Assembly (NCBI GenBank): GCA_944472135.2
Contig: OX235270.1
Location: 132,227,632-132,291,631 of the forward strand
From: Trichobilharzia regenti
Lineage: Eukaryota > Platyhelminthes > Trematoda > Strigeidida > Schistosomatidae
DNA: 64,000 nt
Direction of reading: 5' to 3'
The notes under the pieces were generated by a model, which was not told the DNA's origin, did not search any database, and was given only the letters and a program-made list of their open reading frames with translations. Each line of letters starts with the position of its first letter. Position 1 is the first letter of the stretch. The translations under genes were made by a program, and so were the position numbers. Positions 33,450 to 45,092 of the stretch are shown in pieces.

Positions 33450-34880
33450 TATAAATTATTAACAAGAGAAGATAAAGCAGCCATTTATTCTGCTAATTAC
33501 ACAGTAAGTTGTAAGTTTCACGCGTGAGACCACCTGATGAGATGCGAGCGGAGAATGGTTCATAGAAAGGTGGCTGAGAGTCCGGCAATATCGATTTAGA
33601 CCATTTCACGCATGAGTTGTTCAGATGTCTGTCAACTAAAATAGTAATGAGCTAATTTAGCGGCACATCAATTGCACTAGTAAAAACCTTTAATGTCCTG
33701 AGTCGTCCGGGAAAGACTATGGGGGAGTAGTAAGAAACAATAAGTAAGATTCAAAAGTTAACGAACTTTAAACGTAGAGTTTGAATGACACCAATCTGAT
33801 CGTGTTGTATGTAGAATGTTAGACGGAACATTCTGGTAGAAATGGACAAGGTATGGAATGACCAGGAAAAGTTAGGGGACAGAACTATTCTAGGACATTT
33901 TATGCTTGACTTGGTATCTATTTCAAAGATCATTATGCTGTGGGTATCTTTTGAACGGACCACTTTGAGTAGATCACGTTTGTGCCTGAAGATGAAGTTA
34001 ACTGTCTGACATCTGGAGCTATTAAACGTATAACCACTAAACTTGGACGATTGGCTTATGTCCGACAAATATCTATTAAGTTTGAAACTGTCAGATAGGG
34101 ACGTAGCTGGCAGCGAGACAGTCAGATCATCAGCGTGCTCAAAAAGTTGATTTCATCCGAAAGAGGCAAGTCATGTAGGAAGAAAGGAAAAGAAAAGAGG
34201 AGAGAGAACAACATCCTTAGGGACACCAGCTTCAGCAAGCAAGACGGAGGACGACTTGCATTTATATCCATTATACTGAAGTTTGTTCGAGAATTAACAA
34301 CCCAGAACTCGATTTGTGTTAGAAATAGCTCATTTAACAAAAGGCATGTGCATGCATAGTCAAACATGTATGTGTAGTCAAGACAAGTACATCAAATACA
34401 TTTGGATCCTTTGTCTAATCAGAAAACAGTGTTATGATGTAGCACTGCAGAAGCACCTAAAGTACTTCTGTTCAGTTTATATACCAACTGTTAAGCGTCG
34501 TTAAAACTTTCCGAGGAAGGTTTAGGGTTAAGTTAGAGCACGTTTTCCATTAATTAAAAAATGGAGAAGTATTTGCAATAGGTTTGTATTTAAAATTCGC
34601 ACCACTACGTGATTTCAGTACTGAGATAATCTTAATATATTTCCATGCAATGTGTACATTACTAGGAAAAGAAGCGCCGAAAGTGTTTGTAAGAAAATAA
34701 CATAAAAATTCGGCACATATTCTGATGATAAGCAGCTGATATACCAACGGGACCGAGGCTTTGAGCAGGCTAAAGGGATTTGAGGAAAACCAGTTTGAAC
34801 GCTGAGTTACCTTAACTACATACAGCATGTAATTTCTCATGTTAGACTGATTTCGCAGATCATTTGGTCTCTGCAAGATA
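33450..34880 (-). mobile_element. Old CR1-clade LINE relic
   Basis: Minus-strand pieces in order match the CR1 at 38.97-42.07 kb: PFSLLKASVPLVYQ ... HIAWKYIKIISVLKSRSG and PIANTSPFF (34876-34550), then FFLHDLPLSDEINF (about 34170-34130), then CQTVNFIFRHKRDL and SPNFSWSFHTLSIS (34068-33751), then the 3' part to about 33.5 kb. Numerous frameshifts; no microsatellite tail recognised. Confidence 0.75.
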
Positions 34881-35485
34881 AAAGCAAATTAAACTTTTAA
34901 TTACTTCGACAGCTGGAGAATTAGGGTTGAATATAAATCCCTTTAAATAAATGAAGCAGTGTAAGTATCCGCTCACAATGATAAATAATGAAAAGACAAA
35001 GTTCAAATAAACTGTAGCTGAAACCAGATACGTCCATGTTGTAAACGGTAGGTTTTTCAAAATGTAGTCCACTGGGTAACTTTTTGAACTATTATTATAA
35101 ATCTCCCTTTGACCAGCATGTTCAATGTTGGTTGACTTTCACTACAGACTACTCAACATTGACGTAAAGTCACTATAATCCTACTTGGTTGGCTAGTGGA
35201 GGAATCCAGAAGGTGCGTTATGTCCTACTCGGGACTCTTCGATCATATGCATCATCGAGTAGTGGTGTTCCGAATGATTCCGCAGCCCAGCATTTTTAGT
35301 AAATTTAAACCCTGTAACGTCATAGATCTTTCGTGCATGCAATCTATCTGTTTTAAAAAGCGACAGAAAAACTCCTAATTCCATCTAGAAATACTGCAGT
35401 CTCTAAACTCTGATAAACACATCAGACAGCCATTAAAAGCTACACAGAATGGATTTCGAAAATCCCATTCTCATAATAATAATAA
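34881..35485. other. Intergenic, nothing recognised
   Basis: No supported gene or element. Short opposite-strand open frames at 35.2-35.38 kb overlap and lack domains. Confidence 0.35.
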
Positions 35486-35489
35486 TAAT

Positions 35490-35695
35490 GGAAGTATGCG
35501 CCAGTGGCCCGGGGTTCAACTCCTTACAGGCGCACACCTTTACCTCACCTAGTCGAATGTTAGCCTGGTAAAGAGGGGAGGCCCAGCCAGCAACTTCAAC
35601 CTTAAAAAAAAACCAGTGCCACAGAAACTTCAAAACTCAAGTCTGAAGACCTTTTTCCCACTCAGAATGCAATAAAGTAACTTTTAACAAATGGC
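35490..35695 (+). mobile_element. T2 SINE, head truncated
   Basis: It starts within the tRNA-like head (gtatgcgccagtggcccggg), has a decayed B box (ggggttcaactcc), the T2 body (gcctggtaaagagg, gccagcaacttcaacc) and the 3' end pattern (ttcccactcagaatgc). It is preceded by an AATAAT run at about 35477-35490. Confidence 0.7.
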
Positions 35696-35824
35696 AGTTA
35701 AGCTTGAATAAATGAATTTATTATTGTGAAAATATTCATTTAGACATTCAGAGAAGAAAACTGAGCAAAGAATATTCTTTTCGATAATCTCCTCTTCCGG
35801 CTCTAATCTTATATATATCCTTAC

Positions 35825-35990
35825 GAGTATGATATCAGTCAGAGAACCACTGAAAACCAGGGAGTACTGGACAGCTGCTGTTTCATCCTAGTTTGAGAAC
35901 CATCGGCAGTACGCACCCACTGGGGTTTGAACCCGAGACATTCCAGTTACAAGGCAGGCTCGTATACCATTAAGCTACTGGGGATGGAAG
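35825..35990 (-). mobile_element. HH1 repeat inside a PLE, dead hammerhead
   Basis: Minus-strand: A box region cagtagcttaatggtatacg, B box gggttcaaacccc, then gtgcgtactgccgatggttc, aactaggatgaaac, and the tail. U4 of the core is C and A9 is G, so it is inactive. It retains the CTGTCCAGTACTCCC cleavage-side sequence. Confidence 0.75.
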
Positions 35991-36059
35991 TCCTGCCGAT
36001 GACACTGTTTAGTGCTAGCGCTAAGTCACGAATTGTTAGAAGTAAGAATTCATGGATTG

Positions 36060-36240
36060 GTCATTGAATCGGGTCTCAGTGGCTGAATGGTATACGAGCT
36101 GGCTTGGGTTCAAACCCCAGTGGGAGCGTACTGCGGATGATTCTCAAACTAGGATGAAACAGCCGTCCAGTGGTTCTTTAACTGATATCAATCCGTGGTC
36201 AAACTTGTAAAAAACAAATCTAATCCTTATAAACCAACTC
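36060..36240 (+). mobile_element. HH1 repeat inside a PLE, dead hammerhead
   Basis: A box cagtggctgaatggtatacg and B box gggttcaaacccc are well preserved. The hammerhead core reads CGGATGA (U4 lost) with gatgaaac. It lies in the opposite orientation to 35825-35990, so the pair forms an inverted insertion of about 415 bp within the PLE. Confidence 0.75.
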
Positions 36241-36708
36241 TTGAACAGAATATTCTAGAATAATCGTCATTAACAATATCGGTGTGTTTCTAAGTAGCAT
36301 AGAATTGTTAAGATCAATGAAATTACTGTTAAAGAAAGACACTTAGGTTACAATAAGCATAAAAATGCAGTAACAAATAGAATGTCAAATAAAATCAAGG
36401 AAATTCCCACAGAAAACTGAGGATCATTAAAACCTTGGTAGCCAAGATAGGGAAAGCGTCTGAACCAATTTCTGTTGGATACGCAAGTTTGGTTTCTGAG
36501 TGTGTAGATCTCAACAGCCTCAGCAATGTGCAATAGGCAAACTTCTGACGTAAGATTGAGATGTTAGATGACTTTGAAAGTAAAATTTTAAAATCTTGTC
36601 TTCTCTTTGTTTAAATACAGTTATGAGGTAATATAAAAGTTGAAAGTTACACATATTGTTTACAACATCCGTTCGTTTTGACTTTTATTCCTAAATTAAA
36701 CACATGTG

Positions 36709-37680
36709 AAAATATTTAGAGTGAACAATTGTGGTTTCAATAAATTCTTCTTCTTCAGGCTCTACAATTATAAATCCATTAATGTAAGCATACAATAGCC
36801 GGCCAGTAAAGGCGAATTAGAATCATATCAGAAAGTGTATTGTGTGGAACAAATATAAGATGGGATGAAACAATAGTCATATAGTTTTTTTAATATGCAT
36901 GGTCAATAACAACATGGGACAGAATGAGATGAAATAATTTAATTTAATGATGTGTGTATATATATAAATATAGTTAACAGAAAATACAGGTTTCGAGAGT
37001 GAGTGTAATCAGGGTGTCTGAGGCAATATGAAAATAAACCAACGAATGAGGCGGTCTAGACATAAGTTCAAGGTTGAAAATAACAACAATAAGAATGATT
37101 GTAAAATAATAACGATGATATGGTGTAAAATTAAAATTAAATGTACTATTGGTGAATGATTGTCAAATAATAATAATAATGAATATAATGAAGTGGAATG
37201 AACAGGATTTTGTAAATACGATAGCAAGTCAGAAAAGCACTATTTAAACCTAAGGTAATAGAATCATAAGAAAGGTCATGAAATCATAAAAGTCGAAAAT
37301 GAACGTTTGTCAATGAAACAGAGGAACAGAAGAAGGAAAAGAAAAGAAATTTGTGAAAGGAATTTATAGTGTTAATGGAGGATTTGTTGGCTTTATTGTA
37401 GGCCCAAGGTCAACGTAGAGGTTGAACATACTTCCTCTGTATGCAGAGGGATGGTCTTCTGGTATTAATTGCAACTGCTTCAGCTACTGATAGAAGACGT
37501 AGTCGAGCTCCTCTAGATAAATTACTCAGGACGCGATAAATAGCTGAGAACGCTTGGTCAAGTTTTATCGGGTGTCCAGTATCTATTTACTGGCTATTGT
37601 ATGCTTACATTAATGGATTTATAATTGTAGAGCCTCAAGAAGAATTTATTGAAACCACAATTGTTCGCTCTAAATATTTT
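36709..37680. mobile_element. PLE family D with an inverted copy of its own tail
   Basis: The minus-strand C-terminal frame (about 37570-37410) is open: TGHPIKLDQAFSAIYRVL, then LSRGARLRLLSVAEAVAI, NTRRPSLCIQRKYVQPLR, stop. It is followed by about 600 bp of 3' UTR ending at 36709. The terminal 100 bp (36709-36810, containing ttctacaattat-type sequence) recurs inverted at 37586-37680, exactly where the PLE is truncated at its 5' side. The arrangement is the same as at 26565-27101, with a different family. Confidence 0.75.
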
Positions 37681-38960
37681 GTTCTGAATAAATTATGGGA
37701 ATATTTAATTTACATGTGAAAATGTATGTTTTCATTTTCTTTCTTATTCCTCAAGTAAATGAGAAGGAGATGCTGAAATTGAAAAGGTATGTAAGTAAAC
37801 AAACCATCCTAGTTGTGTCTTCGAGTCAGGTGAACTTGACACTGAAGCTGCTGCCCCCAGAGACAATGAAACCTTTGCAATTATAGTATCCAGCTCACAT
37901 AAAACACAACAGTAACAATAGAATTGTGTTCAAACAAAACATTTTTCAAATAATATTTTATATTTTTATTGTAAATGTTCAAATCGCCTATTGTAATATA
38001 CATATATAAATATAAATGTTATTATCCTAGAAAAGGGTGTGTTTTCACCTCTTTTCAATTTGACAGACACTTCTATGGATAATCCTTCTACAAATATTGA
38101 TTGATCATTTACGACCTAGTAAAAATAAGCGACGATAGATAAAAAAAATTTCAACGGTGTATTCCAGCTGCCAGCTAATTAAATCTCATAGCTTTTCTTC
38201 TTTTGGGGCAAAACTAGAAACAGGCTAAATGACATTAGGAAACGTACCTGCTTTTTTTTTAAACACTGTACTTATTTTTTGTACATTCGGATTATTTTTG
38301 AATGACATTTCAGTTGCTAGCTTATAGAATGAATTATGCGAAGTGCACTAGAATTGTGTTCACCATATGAACAGTAAATTAATGACTGACAATAAGTATT
38401 AGAATATAGTAATCTCTGTCTTTGTATATAATTTATATATATAAAAGTGTGCAAAATTACGATGTGGAACACTTTATATGTGAAGTGCATTCCTTCACAC
38501 GTTACAGGCACACCAAGTTGACAGGAGGGGAGAGGCATTTTGTTCTTTATAGATATGTGTTATAGTTCGCTGACAGGTGATGATAACCACAAAATCTAGA
38601 TCTACATGGTTGTGGTCAGCTGCCTACAACCACCTGATGAGTCACACAGCTTGACGGCTGGCAGAATTTAGTCAGCAGTAAAGCTAAGAGCTGAGTGCAT
38701 GACATTTATCAGTATCTAGTGTCCAATTAGTGCACACAGGATATATACCGTAAAAATTTAAGGTAGGAAGAAGACCATATCCAAAAGTGAGTGACACAGT
38801 TATACTGCGTCATCTTGTAGGCATTTCCTTCGTGATTTACTGCTAAACAAATCGCCTAATGGTTCAGATTACCAAGTTACTTTATCACGTTTACCTCAGT
38901 TTCGTGTGAGTATTTTCAGCCTGTTTGTTGAACTAGCCCTATCAACTTCTAAAATCCGGA
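37681..38960. other. Intergenic, nothing recognised
   Basis: AT-rich sequence with small TA runs. No supported gene or element. Confidence 0.35.
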
Positions 38961-38964
38961 TAAT

Positions 38965-41900
38965 TCTTTTAATAATAATGATTTGCTTTATTCCAAAACA
39001 GTACTAGCGATACAGAATGGAATTCTCAGCATTTTACTACAGTAAAATAAATAAAATTCTACATAGATTAAGGAAATCTCAGTACATTATGACAACCACA
39101 TATCGGCATGTTGGTAGCAAAGCCAAAATTTGAACAGTGTTTGAGGGTGTTAGAAAAGTAGATGCTAGCATATATACTGGCGTAATCAGAAGAAAGAAAC
39201 AAAGCAGCTAATAACAGAGAAAAGGGAAAAAAAAAGAGAGAAAAGGAGAAGAAAGAAAGCAAACGTTGTACCTATAAATAATATGAATTGAAAAGACGAG
39301 ATCCATTTGTTCTACTGACTATTTAATAAGTTGTAGGTATCACGCTTAATGCTTCCTTTATCGCACAGAATACGAGATAAGTAGGGTATGATTGAGTTTT
39401 TGTACTTACTAGTGCGAGCATATAGTTTTCTATATAGGCTTCTGGTATTCCCTGATGAGATACAAGGGGAGAGTAGTGAATGAAGGGGGTGTTGTGAGTT
39501 AGATAAAATGGATTTAGGCCATTTTTCACATGAGTCCATGTGCCTGTCAACCAGAATATTAACAAGCTGGTTAAGTGGCACCCTGTGGCTTACCCTGTTG
39601 ACAACCTTTAACATCCTGCGTGATAAGGTATAGTCTTTCTTCAGTAGCCAGCCCAGGAAAAACTAAGGGGGAACACTAGAGAGTAGTGGGCAGAATGCGA
39701 GAGTTAACGAATTGTAGGAGTAAGGTTTGGGTTATACCAGAATTTCTTCACTTCTTGATGTAGAAGGTAAGACGGAATATTTTCTTAGAAATCGTCAAGA
39801 TATGAAACGACCAGGAAAGATCAGAAGATAGAGTGACGCCTAGGTATTTAATTTCCGACTTGGTTTCAATTTCAGTGCCATCTATGTTGCACACCTCGTA
39901 AGTGATAACCAGTTTGTTTAGGTCAGATTTGTGCCTAAAGGTGAAATTGACTGTTTGGCATTTGGAGGGGTTTAGGGTGAGACCGTTTTCCTTGGACCAT
40001 TGACTGATTTCTGATAAAAAGCCATTTAGTTTGGAGCAGTCACTTTGACATTTGACAGGTAAAGATACAGTTAGGTCATCAGCATATTTGACAAAATTAA
40101 TATCATTTGAAGATGGTAGGTTATGTAGAAAGAAAGAAAGAAAAGAGAAGTGGGGAGAGTATAGCACCTTGGGGGACACCAGCTTCAGTGAGCACAGCAG
40201 AGAAGAATTCGCCTTTGTATACGGTGTACTGCATTCTGTTCGAAAAGTAAGAATACAACCAGTTAGTGGCCCAGGACTCAGTGTGTGTCGTAGAGAGCTT
40301 ATTTAGCAAGAGACATTTAGGTACAGAGTCAATAGCAGAAGTGAAGTCAAGAAACGTGCAGCGGACGTATTTGGCACCTTTATCTAATGATGAGACGATA
40401 CTGTTGTGTAAGACGGCTGCGGCGTCTAAATTGCTCCTGCCTTGTCTGTAGGCAAATTGTTCGGGGTCTTCGAAGCTTTTAAGGGAGGGTTCGAGTTTAA
40501 GAAGTACTAGTTTTTCTATAAGCTTTAGAAACGGGGAAGTGATGGCAATGCGTCTGAACTTTACGTTCTTGCTATTTCCAGGTTTAGGGACAGGAACTAT
40601 TTTAATGTCTTTCCATGGAACATGTACAACGTTTTCGGAGAAAGAACGATTTAGGATGTTGGTTAGAGGAGAACGTAAAGCATCTGCGCATTGTTTTAGA
40701 ACATATGCACGTATACCATCAGGGCCAAGACTATATGAGGGCTTAAGAGTTTTAAGACATTTTAAAACATCGAGAGTGTTAAAGTCCTGAAAGTTATCAG
40801 CTACATGATTAGTAACGTGAGAAGTGGTTATAGTAGGAGGAGAGCGTATAAAAGACTGATTAAGAGCATTAACATCATAAGTGGGAGAAACATTACATCG
40901 CTTTCTATTGCCAGTAATTTCATTGAAAAGTTTCCACATGTTGATATGAGATTTGCGTGATAAAAGTGTTTGGTTATAGATAGCATTAGGATTTTTGATT
41001 TTAGATTTGATTTGAGCATTAATCTTTTTAAGTCCTAACTTATCTTTGCGTTTATATAATGTTTCTTTTTGCCTGCGAAGTTGTTTGAGATGAGGAGACG
41101 ATAAGCGTTCGAGGCGTTTAAACAGTGTTTGTTTGGGACAGCATATGTCGAGGCAGAACTTGAGATAATCTATTATATTGGTAATTGAGCCATCTAATGT
41201 ACTTTCATAGAATAAATCTCAGTTGGTATCTTTTAACATGCATCTTAGATTGATTAGGTTGTCAGATGTGTAACATCTTTGTTGTGCTTCCATAGACAGG
41301 TGTGAGAAGACTTTAATATGAGTTCTGCTGTATATTTTTGGTAAAGCACGGACAATACAGTGATCGGAGTTAAGTATAGGTGAGCGTCTACGTGTTGCAT
41401 TTACTCCTTCATCATTAGTAAAAACTAGATTGAGTGTTTTGTCAAGTCGAGTGGGAAATTTGACTATGTTTGTGTGATCAAGTGCTTCAAGGAAGGAGCA
41501 ATCTGAGGAGTTGAAATCCCCGGTAATAGCTGATAGAGAGTTGTCGAAGTTGGCAGCGGCAAACATGGTGAGTTCATCGGCAAAATTAGATAGATCATAT
41601 AGTGAGCAACTAGGAGAAATGTACATGTTTGTAACAAAGATATGTTTATATTTGGGACGACATTTGACAGTAATACAGTCTATGAAGTCATTTGAGAATG
41701 AGAAGCAGACATTATTTGAAATAGACCATTCGGAGCGAATAAAAGTTACAACTCCACCACCATTTTTCTTATTACAACACTGACGGTCTTGTCGAAATAA
41801 AATAAAGTCTTTTAATGAGATAAGATTGTCATCATACAATTGATGTAACCACGTTTCTTGTAGTGTAATTATGGCAGTATTATGATAAATGTCAGTGGAC

Positions 41901-42072
41901 ATCAGAGATTGTAGGTACATTATCTTGATTGGTAGAGAGCGGCAGTTTGTGTTCATTGTGACAGGGACCGTAGTTAAGTGTACTGGTGTACGTTTGAGAG
42001 CTCTCTGACAACCACTACGATGTTTCCTCCTTGATATCTTTGGAATATGATCAGATAAAAATAGACTGCATC
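38965..42072 (-). mobile_element. Nearly full-length CR1-clade LINE: endonuclease and RT
   Basis: On the minus strand an open frame from about 42072 contains an APE-type endonuclease: NTNCRSL, IITLQETWL (catalytic Glu), ITGDFNSSDCSF and a final SDHCIV. It continues in one frame for about 1.95 kb with only one internal stop (TGA near 41219) through PVPKPGN, ITSPFLKLIEKL, TFLDFTSAIDSVP and GVPQGAILSPLLF. A frameshift at about 40130, from an extra TTTC unit in a short repeat, precedes KYADDLTVS. Further stops follow in the C-terminal region. The 3' end is an AATAAT tail at about 38970. The frame before MNTNC is open back to a stop at about 42075; no separate ORF1 is seen. Confidence 0.9.
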
Positions 42073-42079
42073 AATTCAT

Positions 42080-43300
42080 GAAGTCTTTACCGTCGGTCTT
42101 AAGCAAATAGAGAAGTGTAGACTGCATGGCTGGAATGCTAAGTGCCTATGTTTGCAGTTCGTTGGAGTCCAGGGCTCCAAAAATCTTCCCAGTGACACAG
42201 ATTTATTCAACTGCTTTTCCAGATCATTAAAGTCCTTCATACACTCTATGCAATGGTTCTTTGTCCTATGCACTTCCATTTACCTTGGTTTCACTGTGTT
42301 TATATTTTCTGCTTTCATACATGCCTCTTGGAGATGCAGCAACTTGAAGTGTAGTTTTAAATGCGGACTAGTCAAGACTTTGTACTAAGGAGCGAGGAAA
42401 ATATGCTCTATAGAGAAATTAGAGGAAGTATTCGCGTTTCCTGAAAAGATGTTTAAGAGCAATGGTTACCCGCAAAGGTTCATTAACAAGTATGGAAGAT
42501 CTGAAGTTGCAAATGTAAAACAAATCACATTGAAGAAAAAGCTTGTCTACATTGAACTCGATTTTATAGGTGAACATATATTGCAGCAGTAGTGAACAGA
42601 AGACTGAGTATGTCTCTAGCCAGAGCCTATCCCGCAGCTAAGCTCGTTCCCGTCTATCGAACAACTTGCTCTTTGCTGCAATCAAAAATCGATAGATATC
42701 CTTCTTATGTTAACTCTAACTGTACATACAAATTTACATGTATCTGCGGCAGCAGTTACATTGGAAGTACAGAGAGAAGCGCATATCTACGATTTTCTGA
42801 ACATGTACCAAAAAGCCTACGTCTAAAGGGAACAAATGCTTTAAACAGTGCCATCGCCAGGCCTCTCCTCAACACGGGTCATGAGGTGGACGTCGAAAAG
42901 TCATTCAAAATTATCAATAGGCAAAAGAGATCAATTTCTCTCAAGTTTGCAGGAGCCATTTCCACCAAGCGCCTGAAACCTGATCTGTGCTTTCAGAAAG
43001 AAACAGTTATCAGTCTTTCTTTGCCCTGGTAACTGGATATTTTCATCTCTCTTTCGTCTAAATGCGTGATGCCAAAATATTTCCATTGTGCATGATTATT
43101 ATTGTTCCGAAGAGTGTTTAATATTGCATATATATATGTATATATTATTACTGTATGTATATAGTGATCGGTTGATTTTTGTTTAAAATGAACTTTGTGC
43201 AAGTATGTTAAAATTGTTTCTGTAGATATATTTAATAACGTCTTTGGCCTGAAAGCAGCTGAAGAGAAGGCAACGAAATAAAAGATGGTACCACTTTATT
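42080..43300 (+). mobile_element. PLE fragment: RT end, GIY-YIG and 3' UTR
   Basis: A broken plus-strand reading gives RT-end blocks (LPSDTDLFNCFSRSLKS near 42190-42240), a GARKICSIEKLEEVFAF stretch, NGYPQRFINKYG and KKKLVYIELDFIGEHIL (about 42395-42580). A stop pair and frame shift follow, then a 146-codon frame (42592-43032) with VYRTTCSLLQSKIDRYP, YKFTCICGSSYIGSTE, RFSEHVPKSLRLKG and AISTKRLKPDLCF. That is the GIY-YIG endonuclease with its usual C-terminal block. 3' UTR to about 43.3 kb. It lies head to head with the CR1 element. Confidence 0.85.
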
Positions 43301-45010
43301 CTGAAAAACCTACAGTTCTTGCTTTGTTCAAATTTTGTGTAAAGTTGCTGGCCATTTTAAGTTGAACACTTGTAACTGTTCTCACATTTTCTAGGGAAAA
43401 ACTCCCTATAGATAATTGGCTTCCCCCTTATAACATTTCTCTAAGCTCCGTCAAATGAGATGGGATTTCTGAATTCTACAGAGATGAAGACAAATACAGA
43501 ATAATGGATTTCTTTTCTCCTGTTCATCATCATGTCTCCGAAATAGTTCAGAGAGTGTTCTGTTCACTTTTTTTCACTTACATATTTTATATCCGCTTTA
43601 AGTTATAAAATTCTTCTAGAAAAAAAAATTTATATTTGAAGGTTGAAGAATGAATGAATTTACTAGTGTCTTTATATTATGAATCATTCTCATATTGTGG
43701 TCGTTTGGATGCAGATGACATTTACAGTAAACAAAGGAAATATTAAATGTCAGATTTCTTAGATTTATCCACCGGAAATTTTGAAGACATTCAAATATAA
43801 ATGAGTACAAGGGATAGTTGCAAGGTTATTCAGTCTTGTGCTATTAGAAATATCTTGTAGATTTAAACCGCATATCCCACGCTGAATGTCATATTGAATA
43901 TTATTTAGACGCCTTTAAAAACCCTTCAGATATTCAACTTTATTCGCCGACTGTGTAATTTTATCCTACTCCTCCTTCATCTTCTTGTTCTTCTTAGGCA
44001 TTATTGACGAGAACCCTGTCTGTATAAAATGTCACAATGAGGGCAAAACTCGTTATCGATGAAACAGTGACTGCATCATTTTTACTTAGTTTGGAATAAA
44101 TACTGTCCACCTGTTTGAAAGTGTTTAACTCTACGCAAATTGACAAGTTATCTCTGTTTGGTATTTACGGGCAGGTGGTATATATATATATATATATATA
44201 TATTAAACCAAAAGGATTTGAGATGAATGGAAATACGAAACCACATTTGTTCAGTCACCTGTTGTCCCCGCCATTTTGTAGCTGCATTATGCCCTTTGGC
44301 AAAGAAGGTCTAAAAGACTGCTGAAAAGTCCTTGTGAAAATTTACCTCCAGTTTGCGTAGATCACTCACTCTTTCACTCGCACACACAAACACACAAATA
44401 CATACATACATACAAAAAAATGCAAAGTTTGTCAGGCCGACATTGAATCAAACCAAATGAATAAATAATTTAAGACTGAATAACATGAAATACCACAGCT
44501 TTTATTTTTCATCTAATAACCATGAAATGAGAGCAGAATGAATTTACTTGATTTTGTTTTACGAAAGAAATAATTTATGCTTCTTTCTGTTCCAATTTGA
44601 AGACAATAACTTGTTTAATTTAGCTAGTGATAGTGTTTCGGTTTGTTATCCGTCTAGCAGATCGTCGCGCTATGCAATAATTAATTGTGGGCTGTAAACT
44701 AAACAGAAACACGAAGCTAGCTAGTGGGATATTGTGATTTATCAAAGTCAATCTGAAATTTGTTTTGATAAACGTGATACACTCAAGTATAAGAACTAAG
44801 CAGATTATATCTAGACTAAACCCAAAGGCCCATAACTGATTTCAACTAGCGATCAAACCTTTGAAAAAACAATTGAATTCCTGCAAAGCAACTCTTCAAA
44901 ATTGTTTTCATACTCACTGGTGATTAGCGTTATACAGGGATTTACCAGAAGTTCTAGGGAGAAGTCGGTCAAATCTGAGAAGGGGACAATTACGCGCCCA
45001 TAACACAGGC
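43301..45010. other. Intergenic with TA microsatellite
   Basis: A TA run lies at about 44178-44203. The rest holds no supported gene or element. Confidence 0.35.
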
Positions 45011-45012
45011 CG

Positions 45013-45021
45013 GGGATTGCG

Positions 45022-45052
<31 letters not shown>
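45013..45052. repeat. TA microsatellite flanking an HH2 repeat
   Basis: An uninterrupted TA run ends directly at the HH2 border. A matching run lies on the other side (45412-45455), so HH2 probably inserted into one long TA tract. Confidence 0.9.
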
Positions 45053-45054
<2 letters not shown>

Positions 45055-45092
45055 ACTTAGGTTTCGTGCTAGTTGGCACTCGTCAGCAAGGC
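45053..45092 (-). ncRNA. HH2 hammerhead at the repeat border, core intact
   Basis: GCCTTG, CTGACGA, stem II GTGC/GCAC around caacta, GAAA, then cctaagtc. The core and stem II are complete. The downstream strand of stem I is missing here because the repeat ends one base past the cleavage position. The copy of that strand (CAAGGC) is at the other end of the unit, as expected for a permuted circle. Confidence 0.75.

Larger units (their letters stand above)
35757..36600 (-). mobile_element. PLE family A copy, C-terminus to 3' end, split by two HH1 repeats
   Basis: The 3' terminus (35757-35813) shares gagcaaagaatattcttttc and tcctcttccggctcta with the family A tails at 26.6 and 27.05 kb. The body resumes at about 36242 (aatattctagaataatcg). 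The C-terminal protein block lies at about 36545-36430, minus strand: HIAEAVEIYTLRNQTC, then a KLVQTLSL-equivalent. The two parts become contiguous when 35820-36241 is removed. Confidence 0.7.

Noticed and set aside
43616..44324. Short open frames at 43.6-44.3 kb
   Set aside because: They cross homopolymer and TA runs, have no domains and show no similarity to other frames in the window.
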